Shown: positions 18,158 to 25,186 of the stretch, one piece after another
How positions within the stretch are numbered: the stretch's first letter is position 1
Layout: every line of letters begins with the position of its first letter
From: DATJKD01 sp963728295
GTDB lineage: Bacteria > Pseudomonadota > Gammaproteobacteria > Steroidobacterales > Steroidobacteraceae
Assembly: GCA_963728295.1 (NCBI GenBank)
Contig: CAVSKB010000019.1
Span: 496,001 to 560,000 of the forward strand
Direction of reading: 5' to 3'
Length of the DNA: 64,000 bases
The notes under the pieces: model-generated
What the model was told of the DNA's origin: nothing
The model's input: the letters and a program-made list of their open reading frames with translations, nothing else
The model's database searches: none
Translations under genes and position numbers: made by a program

Positions 18158-18622
18158 ATGTTCGCGCTTCTGTCCCGCTTCGAGATCGCCGTCACCATTG
18201 GCGTGCTCGGTGCGATCGCGCTGGTGGGAATCGCTCGGTCTCTTGCTCCGCGCCGCGAGTTGCTTGTGTACGGCGTAGGCCTCGGCATCACCGCCGTCGC
18301 CTACGTTGTGTTTGGCCTGCAACGCGGCGCTCCAGCGAGCTATCTCGGCCTGGAGCTGGTCGGCGCGGGACTCTATGGCATTGCTGCCGTCCTTGGCACC
18401 AGGCGCTGGCCCGCTCTCTTGGCGTTTGGCTGGACGGCCCACGTGGCATGGGACCTCTTCTTCCACTATGCGAGCGGTTCGGCATTCGCGCCGGTCTGGT
18501 ACCCGTGGTTTTGCGTCGGCTTCGACCTCTTCCTCGGAGGGTATATCGCGGGCCTGGCCAGACCACACGTCTCCGCTACTGAGCGGACGGTGCACAGCGC
18601 CCCCGCTGATGCTGAGCGTTAG
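18158..18622 (+). CDS. Small multi-pass membrane protein (DUF6010-like), unknown function
   Basis: A 154-residue protein with four to five predicted transmembrane stretches (AVTIGVLGAIALVGIA, ELLVYGVGLGITAVAYVVFG, GLELVGAGLYGIAAVLG and others) and a central AHVAWDLFFHYASG segment. The AxWDxxHH-like element resembles DUF6010 proteins, but I hold this only weakly. The stop TAG is embedded in GTTAGGC (18618-18624), a perfect R' heptamer, and the next gene starts 10 bp after it. Confidence 0.6.
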   Translation: MFALLSRFEIAVTIGVLGAIALVGIARSLAPRRELLVYGVGLGITAVAYVVFGLQRGAPASYLGLELVGAGLYGIAAVLGTRRWPALLAFGWTAHVAWDLFFHYASGSAFAPVWYPWFCVGFDLFLGGYIAGLARPHVSATERTVHSAPADAER

Positions 18623-18624
18623 GC
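18618..18624 (+). repeat. attC R'-like heptamer GTTAGGC
   Basis: GTTAGGC fits the integron R' consensus GTTRRRY and sits at the boundary between two unrelated small genes, overlapping the stop of the first. A similar heptamer, GTTAGGT, lies at 18126-18132 in the same relation to the previous gene. No paired R'' core can be identified upstream, so these are possible half-sites only. Confidence 0.3.
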
Positions 18625-18633
18625 GCCGCGAAA

Positions 18634-19083
18634 GTGTCGAACATGGACGCGCAGATCCGAGAAATCATCGACCGCGAGACTCGCGCTTGGGACACGCAGG
18701 ACGTTGATCTGCTCTTGACGGTGCTGCACGAGGATATGGTCTGGCCCTGGCCACCTGATTCAACCGCCCACGACCCGGCGCAATGGGTGTTGGCCTGGGG
18801 CCGATACAATCGCGATCGTTGGCGCCGCGGGTGGCAGGAGCTCTTTGGTACGCACCAACTCGTCCACAATCATCGCACGACCGAGCGAATTATTGTTTCC
18901 GCCGAAGGCGACGGTGCGTTTGCGGTGGTCGACGTTGATACGCTGTGGAAGCGCAACGACGGAGCACCAAATCATTGGCTGGGCCGCGCCTGTAAGTTCT
19001 ATACGTTGACGGCTCGCGGATGGAAAATGATTGCGCAGACGGGTTTACTCGACTATTCACTGGTCGCGAAAGCTGGCACCTGA
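18634..19083 (+). CDS. NTF2-like/SnoaL-type domain protein
   Basis: A 149-residue protein with the NTF2-like pattern: an N-terminal helix (IREIIDRETRAWDTQDVDLLLTVL) followed by a beta-sheet region with HEDMVWPWPP and FAVVDVDTLWKR. Such proteins are often small-molecule enzymes or binding proteins; no substrate can be assigned. It starts at GTG 18634 or ATG 18643. The TGA is followed by ACAACGCGTCGAGC, matching the sequence at 17672-17687, which again suggests a cassette 3' end. Confidence 0.65.
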   Translation: MSNMDAQIREIIDRETRAWDTQDVDLLLTVLHEDMVWPWPPDSTAHDPAQWVLAWGRYNRDRWRRGWQELFGTHQLVHNHRTTERIIVSAEGDGAFAVVDVDTLWKRNDGAPNHWLGRACKFYTLTARGWKMIAQTGLLDYSLVAKAGT

Positions 19084-19134
19084 CAACGCGTCGAGCAAAC
19101 GAGGGAGGGACACAGTGCCGGCATCCATTCCACC

Positions 19135-19605
19135 GTGACGCTCCCGTCGTGGATTGATCTTCGCTCTGGCCACGGCTGCCCGCTGTGTGCGCCGCGACCG
19201 GCCGTCGATGAACACAGGTACTTTGTGTCCAAGCTCTCCGTCTCGACTCTCTACTTGACCCGCGATCAATCCTACCGGGGCACCTGTGCCGTCGTGTACG
19301 ACCCGGTGCACGTCACTCGCCCCAGCGAGTTGAGCGAGGTCAACTGGCGGCAGTTCGCCTCCGATACCTGGGTGGCGGAACGAGCGGTCACTAACGCCTT
19401 TCGCCCTGACCACATCAACTTGGAATGCCTGGGCAACACCGTACCGCACCTGCACATCGCCGTTATCCCGCGCTATCGTTCCGATCCGCGCTGGGGCCAT
19501 CCTGTCTGGACAACATCACGCGACGAGCTTCCGAAGATCTTGGCCGATGATGCCGAGTGCGAAAGGCTGGCGCTTGCACTGCGGGAACACATTGAAAGTG
19601 TATGA
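19135..19605 (+). CDS. HIT-family hydrolase
   Basis: Histidine-triad protein of about 156 residues. The N-terminal CPLCAPRPA resembles the zinc-ligating start of HIT proteins, and VPHLHIAVIPRY is the HxHxH-type active-site motif (here H-L-H-I-A-V). The likely role is hydrolysis of nucleotide conjugates such as Ap4A or AMP esters. It starts at GTG 19135, though an upstream alternative start is possible. It overlaps the following VOC gene by 4 bp (ATGA), the one clear two-gene unit in the cassette-like region. Confidence 0.7.
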   Translation: MTLPSWIDLRSGHGCPLCAPRPAVDEHRYFVSKLSVSTLYLTRDQSYRGTCAVVYDPVHVTRPSELSEVNWRQFASDTWVAERAVTNAFRPDHINLECLGNTVPHLHIAVIPRYRSDPRWGHPVWTTSRDELPKILADDAECERLALALREHIESV

Positions 19606-19991
19606 ATGAACCAAGCGACCGCTCGCGCTTTACGCCTGATGGTTGGCATACCGTGACGCCGCGGCTCGTGGTTCACCAGCCACAGGAGCTGGTCGCGTTC
19701 GTGAAGCATGTTTTCGGGGCGACAGGCGAGTACCGAACTGACATGCCTTCCGTACTGAGCATCGGCGATTCTCGCGTCATGATAAGTGACGCAGGAGTCC
19801 GCCAGGCGACGCCCGCGTTCTTGTACATATACGTCGACAACACCGACGATACCTATCGGCGCGCTATTGAGGCTGGCGCCCGCGCGCTCGAAGAACCGTC
19901 GGACCTGCCATATGGAGACCGTCGTGGAATGGTCCAGGACAAGTGGGGCAATATCTGGCAGATCGCCACTTGTCTCGGGCATGTCGCCTAA
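19602..19991 (+). CDS. VOC-family (glyoxalase/PhnB-like) protein
   Basis: A 129-residue PhnB-like vicinal oxygen chelate domain protein: VTPRLVVHQPQELVAFVKHVFGA at the start, FLYIYVDNTDDTYRRAIEAGA in the middle and GDRRGMVQDKWGNIWQIATC at the end. Function of the subfamily is mostly unknown. Its TAA stop (19989-19991) falls within GCCTAAC, the R'' core of the most complete attC-like site in the window. A related VOC gene lies at 22658. Confidence 0.75.
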   Translation: MNEPSDRSRFTPDGWHTVTPRLVVHQPQELVAFVKHVFGATGEYRTDMPSVLSIGDSRVMISDAGVRQATPAFLYIYVDNTDDTYRRAIEAGARALEEPSDLPYGDRRGMVQDKWGNIWQIATCLGHVA

Positions 19992-20051
19992 CGGCACGTT
20001 GGAGAGGATCGTGATACGGCATGTTGGGCGCGCTACACGCGGGCGTTAGAC
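19986..20051 (+). repeat. attC-like site, complete
   Basis: GCCTAAC (19986-19992) fits R'' (RYYYAAC), and GTTAGAC (20045-20051) fits R' (GTTRRRY). They are inverted repeats 66 bp end to end, within the normal attC size range. The arms just inside show further partial complementarity (GGCACGTTGGAG against CTACACGCGGGC). The stop of the upstream gene lies in R'', and the next gene starts about 19 bp after R'. This is the classical layout of an integron cassette junction. Confidence 0.55.
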
Positions 20052-20069
20052 GACTGCAGGAGGCACGTT

Positions 20070-20305
20070 GTGCGGGAAAGGTACTTCCACCGGTCTACTT
20101 TCTCGGTGCCCTCGGCGGGGCGGTGGTGCTCCACTACGTTGTGCCTTTCGTCGCGGTCATTCCTCGTCCGTGGCATCTAGCCGGTGGGGTACTTGTAGCG
20201 GTGGGTCTGGCCTTCATCGTGCTGCCTGCCCGCACGTTCGGAGATCGTCGATGCCGGGTTCGTCGTGCTCGTCTTTGCAGTGGTCCTTCACATGCCCCCC
20301 GCTGA
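20070..20305 (+). pseudogene. Truncated isoprenylcysteine-methyltransferase-like membrane protein
   Basis: A GTG at 20070 preceded by AGGAGG begins MRERY, and a slip into the next frame gives KVLPPVYFLGALGGAVVLHYVVPF, then PWHLAGGVLVAVGLAFIVLPARTFG. This is the N-terminal half of small ICMT/PEMT-type membrane methyltransferases, which normally continue into an R-NPMY methyl-donor region. That region is absent: the frame degrades after ARTFGDRR and a different gene starts at 20292. It is probably a broken remnant just downstream of the attC-like site. Confidence 0.5.
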
Positions 20306-20711
20306 TACATCAACGTTACCAGGCCGCGCGCTGCCGTGGGTTCTGCTCCTGTACTGCGCAGCCAGCCTTTTGCACTTCGCTCACAACGCCGAGTACGTGG
20401 CCGACTACCCAAACCTCCCCGGGTGGATTTCCCGCCAATCGATCTATGTCGCCTGGTGCGCGATCTTCCTGACCGGCTTTTGTGGCTATCTTCTCTTTCG
20501 TAGTGGCCGCACACTTCCTGGGCTCATGCTGCTTGCAATCTACACTGCTTTAGGGTTCGACGGACTGCTTCACTACGGCCGGGCTCCGATCTCGTCCCAC
20601 TCCTTCGGTATGAACTTGACCATTTGGATCGAGGTTCTGACCGCCGCGCTGGCTTTGGGCGCCGTGTTGTTGGTTGCCGCGTCTCACCGGGGCGGTTCAC
20701 CGCGAGCGTGA
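20292..20711 (+). CDS. Multi-pass membrane protein, unknown function
   Basis: A protein of 139 residues with four hydrophobic segments: ALPWVLLLYCAASLLHFAHNAEY, YVAWCAIFLTGFCGYLLF, GLMLLAIYTALGFDGLLHY and a C-terminal IEVLTAALALGAVLLVA. Conserved-looking polar positions are HFAHNAE and DGLLHYGRAP. The ATG at 20292 is preferred over the GTG at 20265 because it starts just before the first membrane span. I recognise no functional family. It ends 5 bp before the MDR dehydrogenase start. Confidence 0.65.
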   Translation: MPPADTSTLPGRALPWVLLLYCAASLLHFAHNAEYVADYPNLPGWISRQSIYVAWCAIFLTGFCGYLLFRSGRTLPGLMLLAIYTALGFDGLLHYGRAPISSHSFGMNLTIWIEVLTAALALGAVLLVAASHRGGSPRA

Positions 20712-20716
20712 GAACC

Positions 20717-21829
20717 ATGACGCGACGTTCCAGGATCCTTGGCATTCTCCTGATACTCGTAGCAGCTGGTCTTTTCTCACTGGCCCTCGCGTTCAGCCAC
20801 AACGCCGCCTGTGGGCCGGCGCCGCCGCTGACCGCCAACGCGCAGCCGATAAAGGCGATTGTCTATCGTTGCTATGGCTCTCCGGATGTCCTCAGTCTCG
20901 AGGACATTGAAAAGCCGAAACCAGCGGACGATGAAATCCTGGTGAGGGTCCACGCGGCTTCCGCGAACCCGCTCGACTGGCACTACATGCGCGGCACGCC
21001 CTACATCATGCGCACGGAGGCCGGCCTGGGGGCACCGAAAATTCCACGGCTCGGCGTCGATTTTGCCGGGACGGTCGAAGCGGTCGGCAGAGACGTCAAG
21101 CGGTTCAAGCCAGGCGATGAGGTATTCGGCGGCAGGACTGGCGCCTTTGGCGAATATGTCGCTGTTCGCGAAGAACGAGCAGTAGCGCTCAAGCCGGCCA
21201 ACGTGACCTTTGAGCAGGCAGCGTCGGTACCGATAGCGGCACTCACCGCCCTGCAGGGGCTTCGTGACAAGGGACGGATCCAGGCCGGACAGAAAGTCCT
21301 GATCAACGGCGCATCAGGAGGCGTAGGCACGTTCGCAGTGCAGATCGCCAAGTCCTTCGGCGCGGACGTGACCGGCGTATGCAGCACGAAGAACGTGGAG
21401 ATGGTCCGCTCGATCGGCGCGGACCATGTCATCGATTACACCAAGGAAAAGTTCACCGATGGCGGACAACGTTACGACCTGATCCTGGACATGGTCGGGA
21501 ATCACTCGTTGCTGGAAGTCACGCATGCGCTGACACCCAACGGCAGACTGGTCATCGTCGGGGGGCCAAGCGAGGGTAACTGGCTCGGGCCGATGGCGCG
21601 TCCCATGATGGCCTTCCTGCTGTCTCCGTTCGTGAGCCAGGAGATGGTCATGCTGCTGGCGGAACTGAACAAGGAGGACCTGACCGTCATGAGCGACCTG
21701 ATGAAGGCGGGAAAAGTTACTCCGGTCATCGACCGCAGTTACGCGCTGAGCGAGGTCCCGGAGGCGATCCGGTACCTGGAAGACGGACACGCTCGAGGAA
21801 AAGTCGTGATCAGCCTGGAGTCGACATGA
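20717..21829 (+). CDS. NAD(P)-dependent zinc-less MDR alcohol dehydrogenase/quinone oxidoreductase with N-terminal membrane anchor
   Basis: A medium-chain dehydrogenase/reductase of 370 residues. Residues 1-30 form a hydrophobic signal anchor (ILGILLILVAAGLFSLALAFS). The catalytic domain begins with KAIVYRCYGSPDVLSLED, contains HAASANPLDWHYMRG and FAGTVEAVGRDV, and has the Rossmann signature VLINGASGGVGTFAVQIAK. Structural zinc cysteines are absent, as in quinone oxidoreductases of the QOR/RTN4I1 type. The membrane anchor is unusual for this normally cytosolic family. It overlaps the following cupin gene by 4 bp. Confidence 0.82.
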   Translation: MTRRSRILGILLILVAAGLFSLALAFSHNAACGPAPPLTANAQPIKAIVYRCYGSPDVLSLEDIEKPKPADDEILVRVHAASANPLDWHYMRGTPYIMRTEAGLGAPKIPRLGVDFAGTVEAVGRDVKRFKPGDEVFGGRTGAFGEYVAVREERAVALKPANVTFEQAASVPIAALTALQGLRDKGRIQAGQKVLINGASGGVGTFAVQIAKSFGADVTGVCSTKNVEMVRSIGADHVIDYTKEKFTDGGQRYDLILDMVGNHSLLEVTHALTPNGRLVIVGGPSEGNWLGPMARPMMAFLLSPFVSQEMVMLLAELNKEDLTVMSDLMKAGKVTPVIDRSYALSEVPEAIRYLEDGHARGKVVISLEST

Positions 21830-22209
21830 TCGGACGAATCGGCTCGTTGCTGTCGGCAACTCTGATCGGCGGGTTGGTGACGGTCGCGGGCGCCGGCGGC
21901 GCCTCGGCCCAGGACCCGGCTGTCGTAAACGCCAAGACCATTCAAGTCGAGCTCGAGAATAGCCGTGTGCGAGTCCTCGAAGCGGTACTCAAGCCCGGGG
22001 ACAAGGAAAAGCTCCACTCGCATCCGGCTTACGTCGTGTACGTCATCAGTGGCGGCCGGATTCGGAGCCATGGCACGGATGGCAAGGCAACCGAGACCGA
22101 ATTCGTGACCGGCGAGACCGTCTATCGCGAGCCACTCACGCACTGGGCCGAGAACATCGGCACGACGACCATTCATCTGATCCTGGTCGAGCTCAAGGGC
22201 TCGAACTGA
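21826..22209 (+). CDS. Exported cupin-domain protein
   Basis: A 127-residue protein with a signal peptide (SLLSATLIGGLVTVAGAGGASAQ) followed by a single cupin barrel. Metal-ligand-like histidines appear in EKLHSHPAYVVYVISGG and YREPLTHWAENIG. It is translationally coupled to the MDR gene (ATGA overlap), so the two may act in one periplasmic or membrane-associated process. The substrate is unknown. Confidence 0.75.
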   Translation: MIGRIGSLLSATLIGGLVTVAGAGGASAQDPAVVNAKTIQVELENSRVRVLEAVLKPGDKEKLHSHPAYVVYVISGGRIRSHGTDGKATETEFVTGETVYREPLTHWAENIGTTTIHLILVELKGSN

Positions 22210-22216
22210 TCGGGCG

Positions 22217-22630
22217 ATGAGGTTTGGTGCGGGCCTCGCTGCCGTCGCGCTGCTGGCGGGCTCCGTTGGCGGCTGTGCGGCATCCGGCTCTGTGACCTGT
22301 CGCACCGATGAAAGGCAGCTGGTCAGCGAGGCGCTTTACTTCGGGACCGCGAAGCCGGATGGGGTGGTTGACGACGCCGAGTGGAGACGGTTCCTCGACG
22401 ATTGGGTCACGCCGCGCTTTCCCGATGGGCTGACCGTCCTGCACGCCTCCGGGCAGTGGCGCGGCGCAGACGGCAAGATCGTCGAGGAACCTTCGCGTGT
22501 TCTGTACCTGGTGCACTCGGATGACGCAGCGAACGAGCGCAAGGTCGAGGAGATCGCAGGCGAATACAAGCGCCGCTTCCAGCAGGAAGCCGTTCTCCGA
22601 ACTCGCGGTGCGGTCTGTGTGTCGTATTGA
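22217..22630 (+). CDS. DUF3574 lipoprotein
   Basis: A 137-residue protein starting with a lipoprotein signal (ALLAGSVGGCAAS, lipobox GGC with the cysteine at about residue 20). The DUF3574 core includes ALYFGTAKPDG, VDDAEWRRFLDDWVTPRFPDGLTVL and SRVLYLVHSDD. Function is not known. It follows the cupin gene by 7 bp and probably belongs to the same operon. Confidence 0.78.
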   Translation: MRFGAGLAAVALLAGSVGGCAASGSVTCRTDERQLVSEALYFGTAKPDGVVDDAEWRRFLDDWVTPRFPDGLTVLHASGQWRGADGKIVEEPSRVLYLVHSDDAANERKVEEIAGEYKRRFQQEAVLRTRGAVCVSY

Positions 22631-22657
22631 TCAGAACCGTCGGCGCCAGGAGCAGTC

Positions 22658-23044
22658 ATGAGCGCAGCGCTTGGACACGTACGACACGGCATCGGCAGTG
22701 TGCGGCCCTATGTCCACGGGCATCTGGATCTCTGGGACCTGGTGCGCGATGCCTTTGGTGCCCTGGAACTCGAGCGGCACGAGTTCGGACCGACGTCCTT
22801 TCACATCGAAGCACAGATCGGCGACTCCGTGATCGTGCTGGAGACGGGCGACCCCCCTCACCCCGGAGGCAGTGCCGGATCGATTTACGTGTACGTGCCC
22901 GATGTCGATGAGGCCTACCGGCGCGCCCTGGAACGCGGTGCCACATCGATCGCCCCTCCGCAGGACAAACCCTATCGGGAGCGCCAGGCCGGCGTACGGG
23001 ATTCCTTTGGCAACACCTGGTGGGTGGCAACGTATCGTGGCTGA
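22658..23044 (+). CDS. VOC-family (glyoxalase/PhnB-like) protein
   Basis: A 128-residue vicinal oxygen chelate domain protein. It contains GSVRPYVHGHLDLWDLVRDAFGA, a central IYVYVPDVDEAYRRALERGA and a C-terminal GVRDSFGNTWWVATYRG. It resembles the gene at 19602 and the remnant at 23067. The substrate is unknown. A ribosome-binding site (AGGAGCAG) precedes the ATG. Confidence 0.75.
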   Translation: MSAALGHVRHGIGSVRPYVHGHLDLWDLVRDAFGALELERHEFGPTSFHIEAQIGDSVIVLETGDPPHPGGSAGSIYVYVPDVDEAYRRALERGATSIAPPQDKPYRERQAGVRDSFGNTWWVATYRG

Positions 23045-23066
23045 CGTGTGGCGGCAGTAGGGTCCA

Positions 23067-23240
23067 ATGGCGTGCAAGATTTCTCCATTCCTGACGTTCG
23101 AAGGCGCGCGTCCGGAGATCGAGACGCTCTTGTCGGCGGCGATTGCCCAGGCGAAAACTCCGTTTTCATCGGGCGCGCCGGGCCCGCTTATCATTCGCTC
23201 CGTGTCGGCGAAGCAACGTCCCCGACGCCGCGACACCTGA
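23067..23240 (+). pseudogene. Remnant of a PhnB/VOC-type gene
   Basis: The ATG at 23067 begins MACKISPFLTFEGARPEIETL, which resembles the N-terminus of PhnB-like VOC proteins. After about 20 residues the sequence loses family resemblance, and the frame stops at 23238-23240 after 57 codons. It sits between a full VOC gene and the methyltransferase. It is probably a decayed duplicate; a short real peptide cannot be excluded. Confidence 0.35.
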
Positions 23241-23275
23241 GCCGTTCGAAGCTGACGTCGGTCAGGAGGACCACC

Positions 23276-24109
23276 GTGAAGGATTCCGCCGAGCAGGCAC
23301 AGATCGAGTCCGCGACGGCCTACGAGTCACTCTTCGTCCCGGCGCTGTTTGAGCAGTGGACCGTCCAGGTCGCCGACGCAGCCGGGATCCAGCCCGGTCA
23401 ACGCGTTCTCGATGTCGCCTGCGGAACCGGCGTGCTCGCACGACATGTCGGGCGCCGCATCGGCACCAGCGGGACCGTGACCGGGCTCGATCCAAGCCCC
23501 GGGATGCTCGCCGTCGCGGATCGGCACGCGCCGGCCGTGGACTGGCGGCGCGGTACCGCCGAGTCGCTGCCTTTCGACGCCGGCTCGTTCGACGCGGTCG
23601 TAAGCCAGTTCGGCCTGATGTTCTTCACTGATCGCGCACGGGCGGTGCGCGAGATGATGCGCGTGCTGACGCCCGGTGGACGCCTGGCCGTGGCCGTCTG
23701 GGACAGCCTCGAGAACAATCCGGCCTTTGCAGCGGAAGTCGACCTGCTGACACGCCTGGCCGGACGTGCGCCCGCGGATGCAGTGCGTGCGCCGTTCATG
23801 CTCGGCGATCGTCAGGTCCTGGCGAAGGTTTTCGGGGACGCCGGCGTCCGGCCGATCGACATCACGACGCATGCCGGCGTCGCGCGCTTTCCCAGTATGC
23901 GCGTGGTGCTGGAGGCCGACCTCCGCGGCTGGCTGCCGAGGGTCGGTCTGCCGCAGAGCGAAGAGACAATCGATCGCGTGCTCGCTGCCGCCGATCAGGC
24001 ACTCGGTTCACACGTCTCGCAGGTCGACGGCGGCGTCGAGTTCGACCTGTCGGTACACATCGTCAGTGCAAAGAAGTCTGCCCGTGCCACCGCACGCTCG
24101 TCCTCGTGA
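23276..24109 (+). CDS. Class I SAM-dependent methyltransferase
   Basis: A 277-residue methyltransferase of the UbiE/Methyltransf_11 type. It has motif I VLDVACGTGVLARHVG, a second glycine-rich region TVTGLDPSPGMLAVA, post-motif FDAVVSQFGLMFF and RVLTPGGRLAVAVWDSLENNPAF. The start is the GTG at 23276, which follows a strong AGGAGGA site. The substrate is unknown; neighbouring genes are accessory and give no clear clue. Confidence 0.82.
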   Translation: MKDSAEQAQIESATAYESLFVPALFEQWTVQVADAAGIQPGQRVLDVACGTGVLARHVGRRIGTSGTVTGLDPSPGMLAVADRHAPAVDWRRGTAESLPFDAGSFDAVVSQFGLMFFTDRARAVREMMRVLTPGGRLAVAVWDSLENNPAFAAEVDLLTRLAGRAPADAVRAPFMLGDRQVLAKVFGDAGVRPIDITTHAGVARFPSMRVVLEADLRGWLPRVGLPQSEETIDRVLAAADQALGSHVSQVDGGVEFDLSVHIVSAKKSARATARSSS

Positions 24110-24129
24110 CGCGCTTCCTGGAGTGACGC

Positions 24130-24438
24130 ATGCTCGAGCTTCGACCGACCTGCGAGAACTGCAATAAGGCGCTGCCGCCCGATGCGATGGACGCGCGCAT
24201 CTGCAGCTACGAGTGCACGTTCTGCGCCGCCTGCGTGGACGGGATCCTGGGAAACGTCTGCCCGAACTGCGGCGGTGGGTTCGAACCGAGACCGGTCCGG
24301 CCGGCGAAGAACTGGAAGGGCGACAACTACCTGGGCAAGAACCCCGCGGGCACGCGTGTCAGGCACCGGCCGGTCGACCCCGGCCAGCACGCACAGTTTG
24401 CGGCGGCGATCCGCGACATTCCTCCGCGCCAGCGCTGA
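24130..24438 (+). CDS. DUF1272 small zinc-ribbon-like protein
   Basis: A 102-residue cysteine-rich protein typical of DUF1272: LELRPTCENCNKALP, ICSYECTFCAACV and VCPNCGGGFEPRPVRP. The paired CxxC motifs suggest zinc binding. Its function is unknown. It lies 20 bp downstream of the methyltransferase gene on the same strand. Confidence 0.85.
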   Translation: MLELRPTCENCNKALPPDAMDARICSYECTFCAACVDGILGNVCPNCGGGFEPRPVRPAKNWKGDNYLGKNPAGTRVRHRPVDPGQHAQFAAAIRDIPPRQR

Positions 24439-24496
24439 TCTGTTCGGGAAGCGACTGGCTGTGCGCCCATCCGGGCACGCGCATGCGCGAATTGCC

Positions 24497-24510
24497 TGTC
24501 CGATCGGACA
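24497..24510. promoter_or_regulatory. 14-bp perfect palindrome, possible operator
   Basis: TGTCCGATCGGACA is a perfect inverted repeat lying in the intergenic space about 44 bp upstream of the GNAT gene ATG, directly after a TTGCCT hexamer (24492-24497). No good -10 is seen at 17 bp. It could be a repressor or activator site, but no regulator gene is adjacent. Confidence 0.35.
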
Positions 24511-24553
24511 ATAGTAACGTCGCGCATCCGGCTCAGGACGACACGTCCGGGAC

Positions 24554-25186
24554 ATGCCCGAACTCACCGTACGCCCGCTGACCACCGATCGCTGGGCCGA
24601 CCTCGAGGCGCTCTTTGCAGCCCGCGGCTGCGGCGCGGCGCGTCGTTGCTGGTGCATTTACTATCGTCGCACCGGCCGCGCATGGGACCCTTCCGGCGGC
24701 CGCGTCCGCGCCGACGCCAACCGGGCCGCGCTCAAGGTGCTCGCTGGTTCCGATCAGCCGCCCGGCCTGATCGCGTACCGGGGCAAGGCACCGGTTGGCT
24801 GGGTGTCGCTGGGTCCGCGCGAGGAATTCGCGAGACTGCAGCGTTCCTCGGTGATGAAGCCCGTTGACCACGCGCCGGTGTGGTCGATCGTGTGCTTCGT
24901 GGTGCCGGCCGAGCATCGTGGCCAGGGCGTCGCTCGGGGGTTGCTCGACGGTGCAATTACATATGCACGCAAGTGCGGCGCGAGGACGCTCGAGGCGTAT
25001 CCGGTCGACCGTCCGGAGCGCAGCAGTGACGAGGCAATGTGGTTCGGTGCCAAGTCGATGTACGACGACGCGGGATTCCGCGAAGTCGCAAGACGCAGAC
25101 CGCATCGGCCGGTCGTACGCCGGTCGATCGCTGCTGGGAAACGCTCCGCTTCGCGCCGCGCGGCACCGCGGGGCGCGAAGAAATGA
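24554..25186 (+). CDS. GNAT-family N-acetyltransferase
   Basis: A 210-residue acetyltransferase with RPLTTDRWADLEALFA at the start, GWVSLGPREEF in the mid-sheet and the acetyl-CoA-binding segment CFVVPAEHRGQGVARGLLDGA. A CxxxxCxC-like RGCGAARRCWCIYYRR near residue 30 is characteristic of one uncharacterised subfamily. The C-terminus is strongly basic. Substrate unknown. The stop overlaps the start of the carbonic anhydrase gene. Confidence 0.8.
   Translation: MPELTVRPLTTDRWADLEALFAARGCGAARRCWCIYYRRTGRAWDPSGGRVRADANRAALKVLAGSDQPPGLIAYRGKAPVGWVSLGPREEFARLQRSSVMKPVDHAPVWSIVCFVVPAEHRGQGVARGLLDGAITYARKCGARTLEAYPVDRPERSSDEAMWFGAKSMYDDAGFREVARRRPHRPVVRRSIAAGKRSASRRAAPRGAKK

Noticed and set aside
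20023..20029. GTTGGGC as an alternative R' for the attC-like site
   Set aside because: It would make the site only about 44 bp, shorter than usual attC sites. GTTAGAC at 20045-20051 pairs better with GCCTAAC.
17289..20711. Prophage or genomic-island integrase region
   Set aside because: No integrase, tRNA attachment site or phage structural gene is present; only small unrelated genes with attC-like ends.
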